A program made the translations under genes and the position numbers. A stretch of 64,000 bases of DNA from Vallitalea guaymasensis (GTDB taxonomy: Bacteria; Bacillota; Clostridia; Lachnospirales; Vallitaleaceae), in NCBI RefSeq assembly GCF_018141425.1, contig NZ_CP058561.1, positions 3,286,001 to 3,350,000 on the forward strand, written 5' to 3'. The notes below the pieces were generated by a model that was not told the DNA's origin, did no database searches, and saw only the letters and a program-made list of their open reading frames with translations. Below are positions 10,445 through 19,192 of the stretch, piece after piece. Position 1 is the stretch's first letter. Every line of letters starts with the position of its first letter.

Positions 10445-10930
10445 ATGAAAAAAAAGGATTTAGAAAAAATAGTTACAAATTATATTATCGATAATAAAGA
10501 AAAATATTATAGATTGGCGTATAGCTATGTAAAAAATCCGGATGATACATTGGACATAGTACAAGAATCTATTTACAAAGCTCTTTCATCTATAAATAAA
10601 CTAAAAAATCCTGATTATATTAATACTTGGTTCTATAGAATAGTAGTTAACACTTCTTTGGACCATTTACGTAAACAGAAGAAAATAGATGTAGTAGATG
10701 AAGTAACCCTAGAAAATTACAGTGATGGGATACATGATAATTACCAGAATGTAGACTTATTAAGAGCTCTAGATGATTTACCTGTAGATTATCGAAGTAT
10801 TATAGTACTTAGATACTTTGAGGGGCTGAAAATAGAAGAAATAGCAAATGTGTTGAATGAAAATGTAAATACTATAAAAACCAGATTATATTCTGCACTT
10901 AAAAAATTAAAGATTAAGCTTGATGCTTAA
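10445..10930 (+). CDS. ECF RNA polymerase sigma factor (SigV-like)
   Basis: A 161-aa sigma-70 family ECF factor. Region 2 contains YRLAYSYVKNPDDTLDIVQESIYKAL and NTWFYRIVVNTSLDHLRK. Region 4 contains DLPVDYRSIIVLRYFEGLKIEEIANVL followed by the TIKTRLYSALKKLK recognition helix. The ATG at 10445 follows GTGAGGAG (12 bp spacing); an upstream ATG pair at 10412/10415 is in frame but has no RBS. It is followed after 17 bp by an RsiV-like anti-sigma gene, so the two form a surface-stress module. SigV of Bacillus responds to lysozyme; whether that holds here is inference from the partner. Confidence 0.88.
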   Translation: MKKKDLEKIVTNYIIDNKEKYYRLAYSYVKNPDDTLDIVQESIYKALSSINKLKNPDYINTWFYRIVVNTSLDHLRKQKKIDVVDEVTLENYSDGIHDNYQNVDLLRALDDLPVDYRSIIVLRYFEGLKIEEIANVLNENVNTIKTRLYSALKKLKIKLDA

Positions 10931-10947
10931 CTTTTAGGAGGTAAATT

Positions 10948-11829
10948 ATGAGTGATAAAAAATTAGAAAAGCTAAAAAATGAATACATGAATATACCTGT
11001 ATCGGACAAATTGGATTTTATAGTAAAGGATTCTATAAGAAAAGGAGTTAAGAAAAATATGAGAAAAAATAATATAATAAGATGGGTTGGAGCAGTAGCA
11101 GCTTCCTTAGCTATATTTGTAACGGTAATAAATTGCAGTGAGTCATCTGCTAAAGCGTTAGCTGATGTTCCCATTATAAGTAATCTGGTAAAAGTATTCA
11201 CATTCAGAGAATATAAGGTCAATGAAGATAATCATGAAGCCAATATCAAGGTGCCTTCCATTGAGGGATTGGAAAATGAAGAATTAGAACTTAGCTTGAA
11301 TGAAAAATATATCCAAGAGGGTAAAGAACTATACAACAATTTCATGGATGAAATAAAAGATGAGGAGGAGAATAAAGGACCTTCAGCAGTAGACAGTGGA
11401 TACAACGTGATAACTGATACTGATAAAATATTTGCTATAGAAAGATATATAGTTGAAATGAAAGGTTCATCTCGTGAAAAGATAAAATATGATACAATTG
11501 ATAAAGAAAAAGAAATACTAATAACCCTACCATCACTATTCAAAGATGATTCATATATAGAAATAATCAGCAATAATATTAGAGAACAAATGGAACAACA
11601 AATGAAGACAGATGAGAATGTAACATATTTCTTTGCTGATAAAGAAAAAGGCGAGAGGGGTTATGATAAAATAGCTAGTGATCAGAACTTCTATATAGAT
11701 GAAAAAAACCAATTAGTCATTTCATTTGATGAATATGAAGTTGCTCCAGGATGTATGGGTGTAGTTAAATTCGTGGTCCCAACAGAGATCATATCTGATA
11801 TTTTAGTTGGAGATGAATATATTAAGTAA
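10948..11829 (+). CDS. RsiV-like membrane anti-sigma factor (DUF3298)
   Basis: A 293-aa single-pass membrane protein. A cytoplasmic N-terminus of about 45 residues would hold the sigma factor. One transmembrane segment (IIRWVGAVAASLAIFVTVIN, about 43-62) is followed by the ADVPIISNLVKVFTFREY stretch typical of RsiV/DUF4179 proteins. The extracellular part ends in a DUF3298-like domain (NFYIDEKNQLVISFDEYEVAPGCMG). RsiV of Bacillus binds lysozyme through this domain and is then cleaved by signal peptidase; the layout here fits that model, but lysozyme binding is inference. It is translated from TTTTAGGAGG at 10931-10940, just after the sigma gene. Confidence 0.82.
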   Translation: MSDKKLEKLKNEYMNIPVSDKLDFIVKDSIRKGVKKNMRKNNIIRWVGAVAASLAIFVTVINCSESSAKALADVPIISNLVKVFTFREYKVNEDNHEANIKVPSIEGLENEELELSLNEKYIQEGKELYNNFMDEIKDEEENKGPSAVDSGYNVITDTDKIFAIERYIVEMKGSSREKIKYDTIDKEKEILITLPSLFKDDSYIEIISNNIREQMEQQMKTDENVTYFFADKEKGERGYDKIASDQNFYIDEKNQLVISFDEYEVAPGCMGVVKFVVPTEIISDILVGDEYIK

Positions 11830-11880
11830 AATAATGGGGCTGTAGGATAATATATTTTTCAGATGGTTGCAAGTTTTGGA

Positions 11881-11926
11881 AGATAGACTAGGTTTAGCAC
11901 AACCTAATCTATCTGCCTGTTTATTT
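11881..11926 (+). terminator. Terminator between convergent anti-sigma and gntR genes
   Basis: A 14-bp inverted repeat (AGATAGACTAGGTT / AACCTAATCTATCT, one mismatch, 6-nt loop) is followed by GTTTATTTTTTG. It lies between two convergent genes and probably serves both strands; the U-tract is clear only on the plus strand. Confidence 0.7.
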
Positions 11927-12577
11927 TTTGATATACTCATCAAAGTTTTCTTGAAAATAGAAAGAATTTACATCTGCACGGATATGATGATGAACAAGCT
12001 GTTCTATCTTATCTGTTTTCCCATCAATGATATATTTTAGTATTAGTTGGTGTTCTTCCAATATTTCAGTAAGTTTTTCTTCTTTTAACATATTCAGCTT
12101 TCTATATCTTATATAATGAGCATTAAATTGTTGGATGATATCCCATAAAAACAAGCGTCCAGCCAATGTGAATAGAATTTTGTGAAAAGCATCATCGAGA
12201 TACATAAAATCATTGAAGGAATCATGATTTTTTATACATTCTTCCTGTTTTGTCAAGATGGATTTCAATTCATGCAATCCTTTTAAAGGGATATTTAGAG
12301 ATAATTCTTTAATGATTTCCTTTTCAAGTGTACTTCTAAGATATATAATCTGTTCTACAGATTCTAAGTCGATGTATGAAACTATACTTCCTTTTTGAGG
12401 GTATATATCTACATATCCTTCGGCAGAAAGCTGTTTCAGAATATCACGAATGGGGGTTCTGGATATCTGAAAACGCTCAGATAAAGTTGTTTCACTAATT
12501 ATAGTGCCTGGTTTTAATTCCATACACAATATTTCTTCTTTCAGTTGCCTTATAATTTCTTCCTTTTTTGATGCCAT
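11921..12577 (-). CDS. GntR/FadR-family regulator of hexuronate genes (UxuR-like)
   Basis: A 218-aa DNA-binding repressor candidate. The N-terminal winged HTH contains PGTIISETTLSERFQISRTPIRDILKQL; the C-terminal all-helical FCD ligand domain has the usual HHHIRADVNSF ending. It is divergent from uxuA-uxuB, and matching palindromes with a GTATAC centre lie in front of both genes. That is strong context for a UxuR/ExuR-like repressor responding to fructuronate, tagaturonate or a related acid. The ATG at 12577 gives a family-typical start; the frame stays open to a TTG at 12607 (228 aa), and neither has a strong RBS, so the start is uncertain. Confidence 0.85.
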   Translation of the reverse strand: MASKKEEIIRQLKEEILCMELKPGTIISETTLSERFQISRTPIRDILKQLSAEGYVDIYPQKGSIVSYIDLESVEQIIYLRSTLEKEIIKELSLNIPLKGLHELKSILTKQEECIKNHDSFNDFMYLDDAFHKILFTLAGRLFLWDIIQQFNAHYIRYRKLNMLKEEKLTEILEEHQLILKYIIDGKTDKIEQLVHHHIRADVNSFYFQENFDEYIKK

Positions 12578-12622
12578 TCTAAGTTCCAACTTTCTATATA
12601 TGTTCAACCTATTGTTAAAATA

Positions 12623-12642
12623 TTAACTGGTATACAAGTTAA
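12623..12642. promoter_or_regulatory. UxuR-like operator in front of the regulator gene
   Basis: The near-palindrome TTAACTGGTATACAAGTTAA has the TGGTATACCA-type core known for E. coli UxuR/ExuR sites. It lies 46 bp before the gntR ATG and suggests autoregulation. Confidence 0.65.
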
Positions 12643-12787
12643 TTATTTAACGATAAGTATTATGAATTATATTACATCCAACAAGCAATAGGTGATGCTA
12701 ATCATCAATCAATTAGCGATTTTGCTTATATATTCCAGTATACATAAAAATATATGATTGGTAAAGGGAAAAATGAAAAAAAATACA

Positions 12788-12815
12788 TTGACAAAAGGTA
12801 TATGTTTATTATACT
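12788..12815 (+). promoter_or_regulatory. SigA-type promoter of uxuA-uxuB
   Basis: TTGACA at 12788-12793 and TATACT at 12810-12815 are separated by 16 bp. Transcription would start near 12822, immediately before the operator palindrome at 12831, so a bound repressor would block initiation or early elongation. Confidence 0.75.
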
Positions 12816-12828
12816 ATTAAACCATAAG

Positions 12829-12844
12829 AACTTGTATACAAGAA
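12829..12844. promoter_or_regulatory. UxuR-like operator at the uxuA transcription start
   Basis: A perfect 12-bp palindrome, CTTGTATACAAG (12831-12842), extends to 16 bp as AACTTGTATACAAGAA. It shares the GTATACAAG half with the operator near the regulator gene and lies just downstream of the uxuA promoter. Confidence 0.7.
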
Positions 12845-12919
12845 CTTTTCCTAGGAAATAAATAGATTTAGAATGAGTATTGAAATTTTGTAATAGCATT
12901 GAATACAAGGAGGAATACT

Positions 12920-14011
12920 ATGCAGATGACATGGAGATGGTATGGAGAAGGCAATGACTCCATAACCTTAGACCATATTCGCCAGATTCCTGGAGTTACA
13001 GGAGCAGTTTGGTCTTTACATGATAAAGTGGCTGGTGAAGTATGGGAAACCGAAAGAATCGAAGAAGTAGTAAGTCAAATAACTAGCAAGGGGTTAAGCC
13101 CAGCAGTAGTTGAAAGTGTAAATGTTCATGATGATATAAAATTAGGTTTACCTAGCAGAGATAAGTATATTGATATTTATATTGATACTATCAAGAAATT
13201 ATCCAAGGTAGGTGTGAAAGTTATATGTTATAATTTTATGCCTATATTTGATTGGACTAGAACGGAATTATACAAGGAATTGCCAGATGGTTCTAATGCT
13301 CTGTTCTATGAAAAAAATGCTATTCAGAACGATCCTAAAACAATGGCTCAGAAGATACTAGATGGAGCAGGAGAATTCACTATGCCTGGCTGGGAGCCAG
13401 AACGTATGGCAAAATTAGATGACTTATTCAAAGCTTATGAAGGAATGACAGAAGAAATTCTCTTTGATAATTTGAAATATTTCCTTAAGCGTATCATTCC
13501 AGTATGTGAGGAATATGATGTGAAAATGGCTATTCATCCGGATGATCCACCATGGCCTATTTTTGGATTACCTCGTATTGTTAGAAGCAGAGATCATATT
13601 AAGAGATTTCTTGAGTTAGTAGACAGTCCTTATAATGGATTGACTCTATGTACTGGTTCTCTAGGTCCTAACCTAGAAAATGACATACCAGGTATTATCC
13701 GTGAATTCCATGACCGAATACATTTTGCACATATACGTAATGTCAAAGTCTATGAAAACGGAGATTTTGTTGAGGTATCTCATAGAGGTAAAGATGGTAG
13801 TGTAGATATCTATGAAGTATTGAAGGCATATCATGATAATGATTTTGAAGGATACATTCGTCCTGACCATGGTAGACATCTATGGGGTGAGGAAAAAGAT
13901 TGTAGACCTGGTTACGGATTATATGATAGAGCTCTAGGGGTCATGTATATGTTAGGTGTATGGGATAGTCTTGATAAGAGAAAGGAGGAGCTTGATGTTA
14001 AAGTTAAATAG
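12920..14011 (+). CDS. uxuA: Mannonate dehydratase
   Basis: A 363-aa cytoplasmic enzyme that dehydrates D-mannonate to 2-keto-3-deoxygluconate in glucuronate breakdown. It belongs to the xylose-isomerase-like TIM-barrel UxuA family. The sequence shows MTWRWYGEGNDSITLDHIRQ at the start, MAIHPDDPPWPIFGLPRI (metal-binding His region) and IHFAHIRN plus RPDHGRHLWGE near the end, all characteristic of UxuA. AAGGAGG at 12907-12913 selects the ATG at 12920 (an earlier in-frame ATG at 12899 lacks an RBS). It overlaps uxuB by 17 bp, so the two are co-translated, under an operator-controlled promoter. Confidence 0.93.
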   Translation: MQMTWRWYGEGNDSITLDHIRQIPGVTGAVWSLHDKVAGEVWETERIEEVVSQITSKGLSPAVVESVNVHDDIKLGLPSRDKYIDIYIDTIKKLSKVGVKVICYNFMPIFDWTRTELYKELPDGSNALFYEKNAIQNDPKTMAQKILDGAGEFTMPGWEPERMAKLDDLFKAYEGMTEEILFDNLKYFLKRIIPVCEEYDVKMAIHPDDPPWPIFGLPRIVRSRDHIKRFLELVDSPYNGLTLCTGSLGPNLENDIPGIIREFHDRIHFAHIRNVKVYENGDFVEVSHRGKDGSVDIYEVLKAYHDNDFEGYIRPDHGRHLWGEEKDCRPGYGLYDRALGVMYMLGVWDSLDKRKEELDVKVK

Positions 14012-15602
14012 AGAAAGCATAGAGAATAAATCAGCATGGGAAGCAATAGGTGTAGAATTACCAGAGTTTGATTACAACACTGTTTTACATAAAACAAAAG
14101 AAGAACCTAAGTGGGTACATTTTGGAGCTGGTAATATATTTAGAGGATTCATCGCTAATACTAATCAAAAGCTACTTGACACAGGTAAGGCAGATACAGG
14201 AATAGTGGCTGTAGAATCCTTTGATTTTGAAGTAATGGACAAAGTATATGAGCCTTATGATAATCTAACATTATTAGTATTAATGAATGCTAATGGTGAT
14301 TTTAATAAAAAGGTTATTGGCAGTATCGTTGAAGGAATAACAACAGATAAGAGCAGGACTTCTGACAATGAAAGATTAGTCAGTATATTTGAGAATCCAA
14401 GCTTACAAATGGTAAGTTTCACTATAACTGAAAAAGGATATTCCTTAACAGATGCTTCTGGTAATTATATGACAGTTATACAAAAAGACATAGAAAATGG
14501 ACCAGAAAGTCCCCTTCATACTATGAGTATAATTACTTCATTAGCATATCGCAGATATCAAAAGGGTAAATTCCCAATGACATTTGTAAGTATGGATAAT
14601 TGTTCTCATAATGGAGATAAATTAAAACAGGCAGTAATAACAATAGCAAAAGAATGGTTAGGAAAAGGTTTTGTTGAAGAAGGTTTCATCAATTATCTTG
14701 AAGATGAAAATAAAATAACATTCCCATTATCAATGATTGACAAAATAACTCCAAGACCATCAGAAACAGTAAAAGAAGTCTTATGTAATGAAGGAATAGA
14801 AGACATGGATGTAATTATTACATCAAAGAATTCTTATATGGCACCTTTCGTCAATGCTGAAGTAAGCGAATATCTTGTTATAGAAGATAAGTTCACCAAT
14901 GGCAGACCAATGCTTGAAGAAGCAGGAATCATATTTACTGATAGAGAAACAGTAAATAAGGTAGAAACTATGAAAGTAACAACGTGCCTTAATCCTTTAC
15001 ATACTGCTTTGGCGGTATCAGGATGTTTGCTTGGACATACTTTGATAGCTGATGAAATGAAAGATGAGACCTTGAAAAAATTTGTTACAACTATTGGATA
15101 TGAAGAAGGGTTAAAAGTTGTTGTGGACCCAGGAATCGTTAATCCAAAAGCCTTTTTGGATGAAGTAGTGAACGAGAGATTTGCTAATCCTTTTATACCA
15201 GATACTCCTCAAAGGATTGCTACAGATACATCACAGAAAATGGGTATCAGATTTGGTGAAACAATAAAATCTTATGCAAAAAGAGATGACCTTAATCCAG
15301 AGGATCTAGTAGCTATTCCATTGGCTATTGCAACTTGGTGTAGATATCTATTAGGTGTTGATGATAACGGTAAGGAATTTGTTCTTAGTCCTGACCCATT
15401 AATTGAAGATTTACAAGCCTTAGTAGAAGGAATTAAGCTAGGAGATACCACAGCAGATATTAGTGGTATTCTATCCAATAAAAAGATCTTTGGTATTGAT
15501 TTATATGAGGTGAATCTAGGTAAGAAGATTGAAGGTATGTTTATGGAAATGATTAAAGGTACTGGAGCTGTACGTAGTACATTACAAAAATATGTTGGTT
15601 AA
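13995..15602 (+). CDS. uxuB: Fructuronate reductase (mannitol dehydrogenase family)
   Basis: A 535-aa NAD-dependent reductase converting D-fructuronate to D-mannonate, the step before UxuA. The N-terminal Rossmann region has VHFGAGNIFRGFIA; the C-terminal mannitol-dehydrogenase domain has CLNPLHTALAVSGCLLG. The start at 13995 follows AAAGGAGGAG (13981-13990) and lies inside the end of uxuA, implying translational coupling. No uronate isomerase (uxaC) or KDG kinase/aldolase is present in the window. The closest alternative is tagaturonate reductase, but the UxuA partner favours fructuronate. Confidence 0.9.
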   Translation: MLKLNRESIENKSAWEAIGVELPEFDYNTVLHKTKEEPKWVHFGAGNIFRGFIANTNQKLLDTGKADTGIVAVESFDFEVMDKVYEPYDNLTLLVLMNANGDFNKKVIGSIVEGITTDKSRTSDNERLVSIFENPSLQMVSFTITEKGYSLTDASGNYMTVIQKDIENGPESPLHTMSIITSLAYRRYQKGKFPMTFVSMDNCSHNGDKLKQAVITIAKEWLGKGFVEEGFINYLEDENKITFPLSMIDKITPRPSETVKEVLCNEGIEDMDVIITSKNSYMAPFVNAEVSEYLVIEDKFTNGRPMLEEAGIIFTDRETVNKVETMKVTTCLNPLHTALAVSGCLLGHTLIADEMKDETLKKFVTTIGYEEGLKVVVDPGIVNPKAFLDEVVNERFANPFIPDTPQRIATDTSQKMGIRFGETIKSYAKRDDLNPEDLVAIPLAIATWCRYLLGVDDNGKEFVLSPDPLIEDLQALVEGIKLGDTTADISGILSNKKIFGIDLYEVNLGKKIEGMFMEMIKGTGAVRSTLQKYVG

Positions 15603-15622
15603 GAGATAATAGAAATTAAGGA

Positions 15623-15660
15623 AACTGAGACATGAGTATGTAGATGTCTCGGTTTTTTTA
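15623..15660 (+). terminator. Terminator of the uxuAB operon
   Basis: An 11-bp stem, AACTGAGACAT / ATGTCTCGGTT (one wobble), is followed by a seven-T run 20 bp after the uxuB stop. The remaining gap up to 15866 shows nothing further that I can support. Confidence 0.85.
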
Positions 15661-15866
15661 TGTATTTTTTTAGGTACTATTAGTATATCAACTACTTATT
15701 ATTGTTTTTGACTATACAACCATTATTGATATAAAAACTACTTGATCATAATAAAATTGTAGATTTTTATGTACAGTTTAATTCATTATTGTGATGGATT
15801 AAAACAGGATAATCTGATAAAATAAAGTCATATAATTTAGAATAAATACGAATAGGAGATAATAAT

Positions 15867-16664
15867 ATGGCACTAATTGAATGTAATTTTACTTCCAAAG
15901 TACTCGACTTAACAACTGAATTAATAGCTATTCTACCAGAAAAAAGCATAGGGTCCAATAAGAAATATCCAGTACTCTATCTATTACATGGCTTATCTGG
16001 AGGACATAAAGACTGGCAGAGAAGGACGTTGATTGAAAATTATGTAAGAGATAAAGAATTAGTAATTATAATGCCAAATGTTCATAGAAGTTTTTACACA
16101 GATATGAAGAATGGTTATAAATATTTCACCTTTGTAAGTGAAGAACTCCCTGCTGTTGCTAAAGAATTCTTTCCTATCTCAGATAAAAGAGAGGATACAT
16201 TCGTAGCAGGATTATCAATGGGTGGATTCGGTGCAATGAAACTTGCTCTTAATCATCCTGAAAAATTCAGTAAAGCAGCTAGTCTATCCGGTGCACTAGG
16301 AATGCTTAACAATATGGAAAAAATGGAGGAATACATTAAAACCAACAAAGATAATCCTGTACCAGATAATATTACTTTTCAGATAGAAGAAGTAAGGAAT
16401 ATATTCGGTAGTTATGAAGAAATGAAAGATAGTTGCAATGACTTATTTTACGTTATGGATAAGAATATAGCTGAAGGCAAGGAGATGCCAGACTTCTATC
16501 AATGCTGTGGTACAGAGGATTTCTTATATGAAGATAATATCAATTTTAGAGATTATGCCAAATCAAAAGGAATGAATCTTACCTACGAAGAATGTCCTGG
16601 TGAGCATACATGGGATTTCTGGAATAAGATGATTGAACACGTTATTGAATGGTTAGATATTTAA
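15867..16664 (+). CDS. Alpha/beta-hydrolase esterase (acetyl/tributyrin esterase type)
   Basis: A 265-aa cytoplasmic esterase of the putative-esterase (S-formylglutathione hydrolase-like) family. The nucleophile is S117 in GLSMGGFG; the likely triad Asp is in CCGTEDFLYEDN and the His in PGEHTWDFW. The lid region and length match EstA-type carbohydrate acetyl-esterases of Gram-positive bacteria, but substrate cannot be read from sequence. No signal peptide is visible. GGAGATAATAATATG gives a clear start. It stands between the uxu operon terminator and a DUF3137-LemA pair and may be transcribed with them or alone. Confidence 0.85.
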   Translation: MALIECNFTSKVLDLTTELIAILPEKSIGSNKKYPVLYLLHGLSGGHKDWQRRTLIENYVRDKELVIIMPNVHRSFYTDMKNGYKYFTFVSEELPAVAKEFFPISDKREDTFVAGLSMGGFGAMKLALNHPEKFSKAASLSGALGMLNNMEKMEEYIKTNKDNPVPDNITFQIEEVRNIFGSYEEMKDSCNDLFYVMDKNIAEGKEMPDFYQCCGTEDFLYEDNINFRDYAKSKGMNLTYEECPGEHTWDFWNKMIEHVIEWLDI

Positions 16665-16711
16665 TAGATTATATAATGAGGATTAATAATAACTAATCAG
16701 GGGGAATTTTG

Positions 16712-17674
16712 ATGAAGTCTTTACAAGAGTATAGAAATTTTTATAATGATAGGTTAAAACCTAAGTTGGAGGATATTGAAAAACAAAGAACTGAAATAAG
16801 AAGTAAGAGGAATAGAGCTTTGATTATCTATTTTTCCATAGCTGCAATAATAGCTATAATCATTATATCTTCCACAAGATCACCATTTGCAATATTCATT
16901 ATATTTGGGCTGATTATCATTGGACTAATGATTGTTTCAAGTTTCAGTGGTAATTTCAATAAGATATTCAAGACAGAGATAATTAATGAAGTTATCAAGT
17001 TTTTTGGAGAAGATTTAACTTATACACCAAAAGAGCATATAACAGAAAGAGAATATAAACAATCTAATCTTTATGGAAGTTACGACAGATATAATGGAGA
17101 AGATTTGATATCTGGAACTATATTTGTAACAGATGAAGATGAGAGAAATGGAAATGGCATTAATGTGAGGATGTCTGAACTACATACGGAAGATAGACAT
17201 ACTGATAGCGAAGGTAAAACACATTATTCAACTATATTCAAAGGCGTTTTTATGATAGTTGATTTTAATAAATCATTCAAGAGTTCAACATATGTACTGA
17301 AAGACAGTGGCATATTGAATTGTATAGGAGGAAAATCTGGAACTAGCAGAGTCAAGCTGGAAGATGTAGAGTTTGAAAAAGAATTTGAAGTATACAGTGA
17401 AGATCAGATTGAAGCAAGATACATATTAACACCTAGTTTCATGGAAAAACTTAAAGGATTGAAAGATAAGACCAAAGGAGAAATGAGAATTGCTTTTAGG
17501 AATAATCAAATGTATTTAACAATATATACTTATGACAACCTACTAGAAGCAAGCCTTGGACAGTCACTAGAAAAATTTGAGGATTTGGCAGTATACTATG
17601 AACAATTGAATTTTTATTTTAGTATTATAGAGGATTTAAGTCTTAATAATAATATATGGAATAAAGATTATTAA
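16712..17674 (+). CDS. DUF3137 membrane protein
   Basis: A 320-aa protein with two adjacent transmembrane helices near residues 32-75 (IIYFSIAAIIAIIIIS and FAIFIIFGLIIIGLMIV) and a long soluble DUF3137 domain containing LISGTIFVTDEDER and STIFKGVFMIVDF. Function is unknown. DUF3137 genes are often next to lemA, as here (LemA gene 85 bp downstream). GGGGGA precedes the ATG at 16712. There is a short gap with no clear terminator between the two genes, so an operon is likely. Confidence 0.8.
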   Translation: MKSLQEYRNFYNDRLKPKLEDIEKQRTEIRSKRNRALIIYFSIAAIIAIIIISSTRSPFAIFIIFGLIIIGLMIVSSFSGNFNKIFKTEIINEVIKFFGEDLTYTPKEHITEREYKQSNLYGSYDRYNGEDLISGTIFVTDEDERNGNGINVRMSELHTEDRHTDSEGKTHYSTIFKGVFMIVDFNKSFKSSTYVLKDSGILNCIGGKSGTSRVKLEDVEFEKEFEVYSEDQIEARYILTPSFMEKLKGLKDKTKGEMRIAFRNNQMYLTIYTYDNLLEASLGQSLEKFEDLAVYYEQLNFYFSIIEDLSLNNNIWNKDY

Positions 17675-17759
17675 GAGATTTATCTAAGGTATCGTGGTAA
17701 GTTGATAATTAAGTAAGTATAGAGGTGTTCTATACTAGAAAAATTAAGGAGAGATGAGA

Positions 17760-18311
17760 ATGATTTATGTAGTTATTGGAGTTGTACTAATATTTTTGAT
17801 TGGTATTATGATGTATAACAGCATTGTTAGAAAGAAGAATCAAATAAAGAATGCTTTTGCAGGGATTGATGTTCAACTTAAAAAACGTTATGATTTGATT
17901 CCTAATCTTGTAGCAACTGTTAAAGAGTATATGCAGCATGAAAAAGAGTTATTGACTCGTATTACTGGGTTAAGAACTAAGGCAAGTAGTCCTAATCTAA
18001 GTAATAATGAGAAGTTACAATTAGACCAACAAACTAACTCAGCTATGAAAGAATTTAATGTAGCAGTAGAAAATTATCCAGATTTAAAAGCTAATACTAA
18101 TTTTGTTAATTTACAAAGGACCCTTTTTGAAGTGGAAGAGCAGTTATCTGCGGCTAGAAGATTCTATAACTCAGCAGTAACTGATTATAATAATAGTATC
18201 ATGACTTTCCCTAGTAATGTAATTGCTTCTATAGGTGGTTTTAAGAGTGAGGAAGTATTCAGTATTAGTAGTGAAGAGAGACAAAATGTTAGTGTGAAGG
18301 ATTTGTTTTAG
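17760..18311 (+). CDS. LemA family membrane protein
   Basis: A 183-aa LemA-fold protein. A short extracytoplasmic N-terminus and one transmembrane helix (VVIGVVLIFLIGIMMY) are followed by the four-helix LemA domain, with IDVQLKKRYDLIPNLVATVK and FVNLQRTLFEVEEQLSAARRFYN, the family's conserved segments. Cellular role is not established. AAGGAGAG at 17746-17753 best fits the ATG at 17760; the in-frame ATG at 17754 is too close. Its 3' end is duplicated as a remnant at 20392-20570 in front of the second tail-fibre cassette. Confidence 0.9.
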   Translation: MIYVVIGVVLIFLIGIMMYNSIVRKKNQIKNAFAGIDVQLKKRYDLIPNLVATVKEYMQHEKELLTRITGLRTKASSPNLSNNEKLQLDQQTNSAMKEFNVAVENYPDLKANTNFVNLQRTLFEVEEQLSAARRFYNSAVTDYNNSIMTFPSNVIASIGGFKSEEVFSISSEERQNVSVKDLF

Positions 18312-18766
18312 ATAAGGGAATAAAAATGGTATTATAATGTCGTGTTATGGTGTGATTAAACTAAACGGTGCAATGGATTGATATTGTACTGTTTAGTTTT
18401 TTTGTTGTATTAATCTGGTTTTAGAGGGATTGTTTATGATATGTAAAACGTGTCGTGTTAATGTCGTGTTGCATGATGTTATTATTAATTCAAGCAAAAC
18501 ATGTTTTTGGTAGTAATTAATACGTACGTTATTAGATTAAAAATATTAAACAATTTAGGAGGTATCAACAATGCCACAATATACATCAAATATGGATTTG
18601 TATAAAGTAGATTTAGAAACAGATGGTAATTCCACATTTAACATTAAGACTATGTTGAATGATAATTGGGATAAGATTGATAGTAAATATGATGAACAGG
18701 AGGGGAGGATAAGAGGAAATAGTGAGGTTGTTAATGAGGTAAAAGAGGATATAGGTGATAAGAGTG
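18193..18766 (+). repeat. Direct repeat copy A: lemA 3' end, terminator, leader, fibre N-terminus
   Basis: About 570 bp is nearly identical to 20452-21013. The repeat runs from the last part of lemA (CCTAGTAATGTAATTGCTTC...) through the terminator and a 160-bp leader to codon ~64 of the tail-fibre gene, and then similarity stops abruptly. Confidence 0.9.
18361..18404 (+). terminator. Terminator after lemA
   Basis: A 14-bp stem, CTAAACGGTGCAAT / ATTGTACTGTTTAG (two G-U pairs, 8-nt loop), is followed by a T-rich run. Confidence 0.9.
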
Positions 18767-19182
18767 AGCTAAAGACTGAGGAAAAGAGTAGTTTGGTTGG
18801 GGCGGTTAATGAGGTTAGTACAGGTATGGCTGATATTGCGAATCAAAAAGCAAACTATATAGGTAATACTAAAACCATTGATTTCGTTCAAAAAGATAAT
18901 GGTAATAGTGGTTCTTCTAAAACCATTGACTGGACACAATCAAATAAGCAAAATATAAATGTTAATGCAAATACTACTTTAACGTTTACATCTCCTAATA
19001 ATGCGTGTAATTTAATGTTAGTGATTACTTATACAGGAACATATACTATTACGTTGCCTGAACACAAAACAGTGGGGGGAAATCCCTTAGAATTTTCTTC
19101 TGCTGATGGTAAGAGAGATTTATTGTCGTTGTATTATGATGGAATAGATTATTACTGCATGTTAAGTGCAGATTGGCAATAG
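18571..19182 (+). CDS. Phage tail-fibre-like protein, cassette A
   Basis: A 203-aa protein. Its first ~60 residues (MPQYTSNMDLYKVDLETDGN onward) are nearly identical to those of the 675-aa fibre at 20827 and resemble the N-terminal attachment segment of clostridial phage tail fibres. A short coiled region (EVVNEVKEDIGDKSELK) follows, then a beta-rich tail (NINVNANTTLTFTSPNN...), as in a small receptor-binding tip. AGGAGG is 7 bp before the ATG. No capsid, terminase or lysis genes are nearby, so this is an orphan fibre module rather than an intact prophage. Confidence 0.7.
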   Translation: MPQYTSNMDLYKVDLETDGNSTFNIKTMLNDNWDKIDSKYDEQEGRIRGNSEVVNEVKEDIGDKSELKTEEKSSLVGAVNEVSTGMADIANQKANYIGNTKTIDFVQKDNGNSGSSKTIDWTQSNKQNINVNANTTLTFTSPNNACNLMLVITYTGTYTITLPEHKTVGGNPLEFSSADGKRDLLSLYYDGIDYYCMLSADWQ

Positions 19183-19192
19183 AGGTGATATT

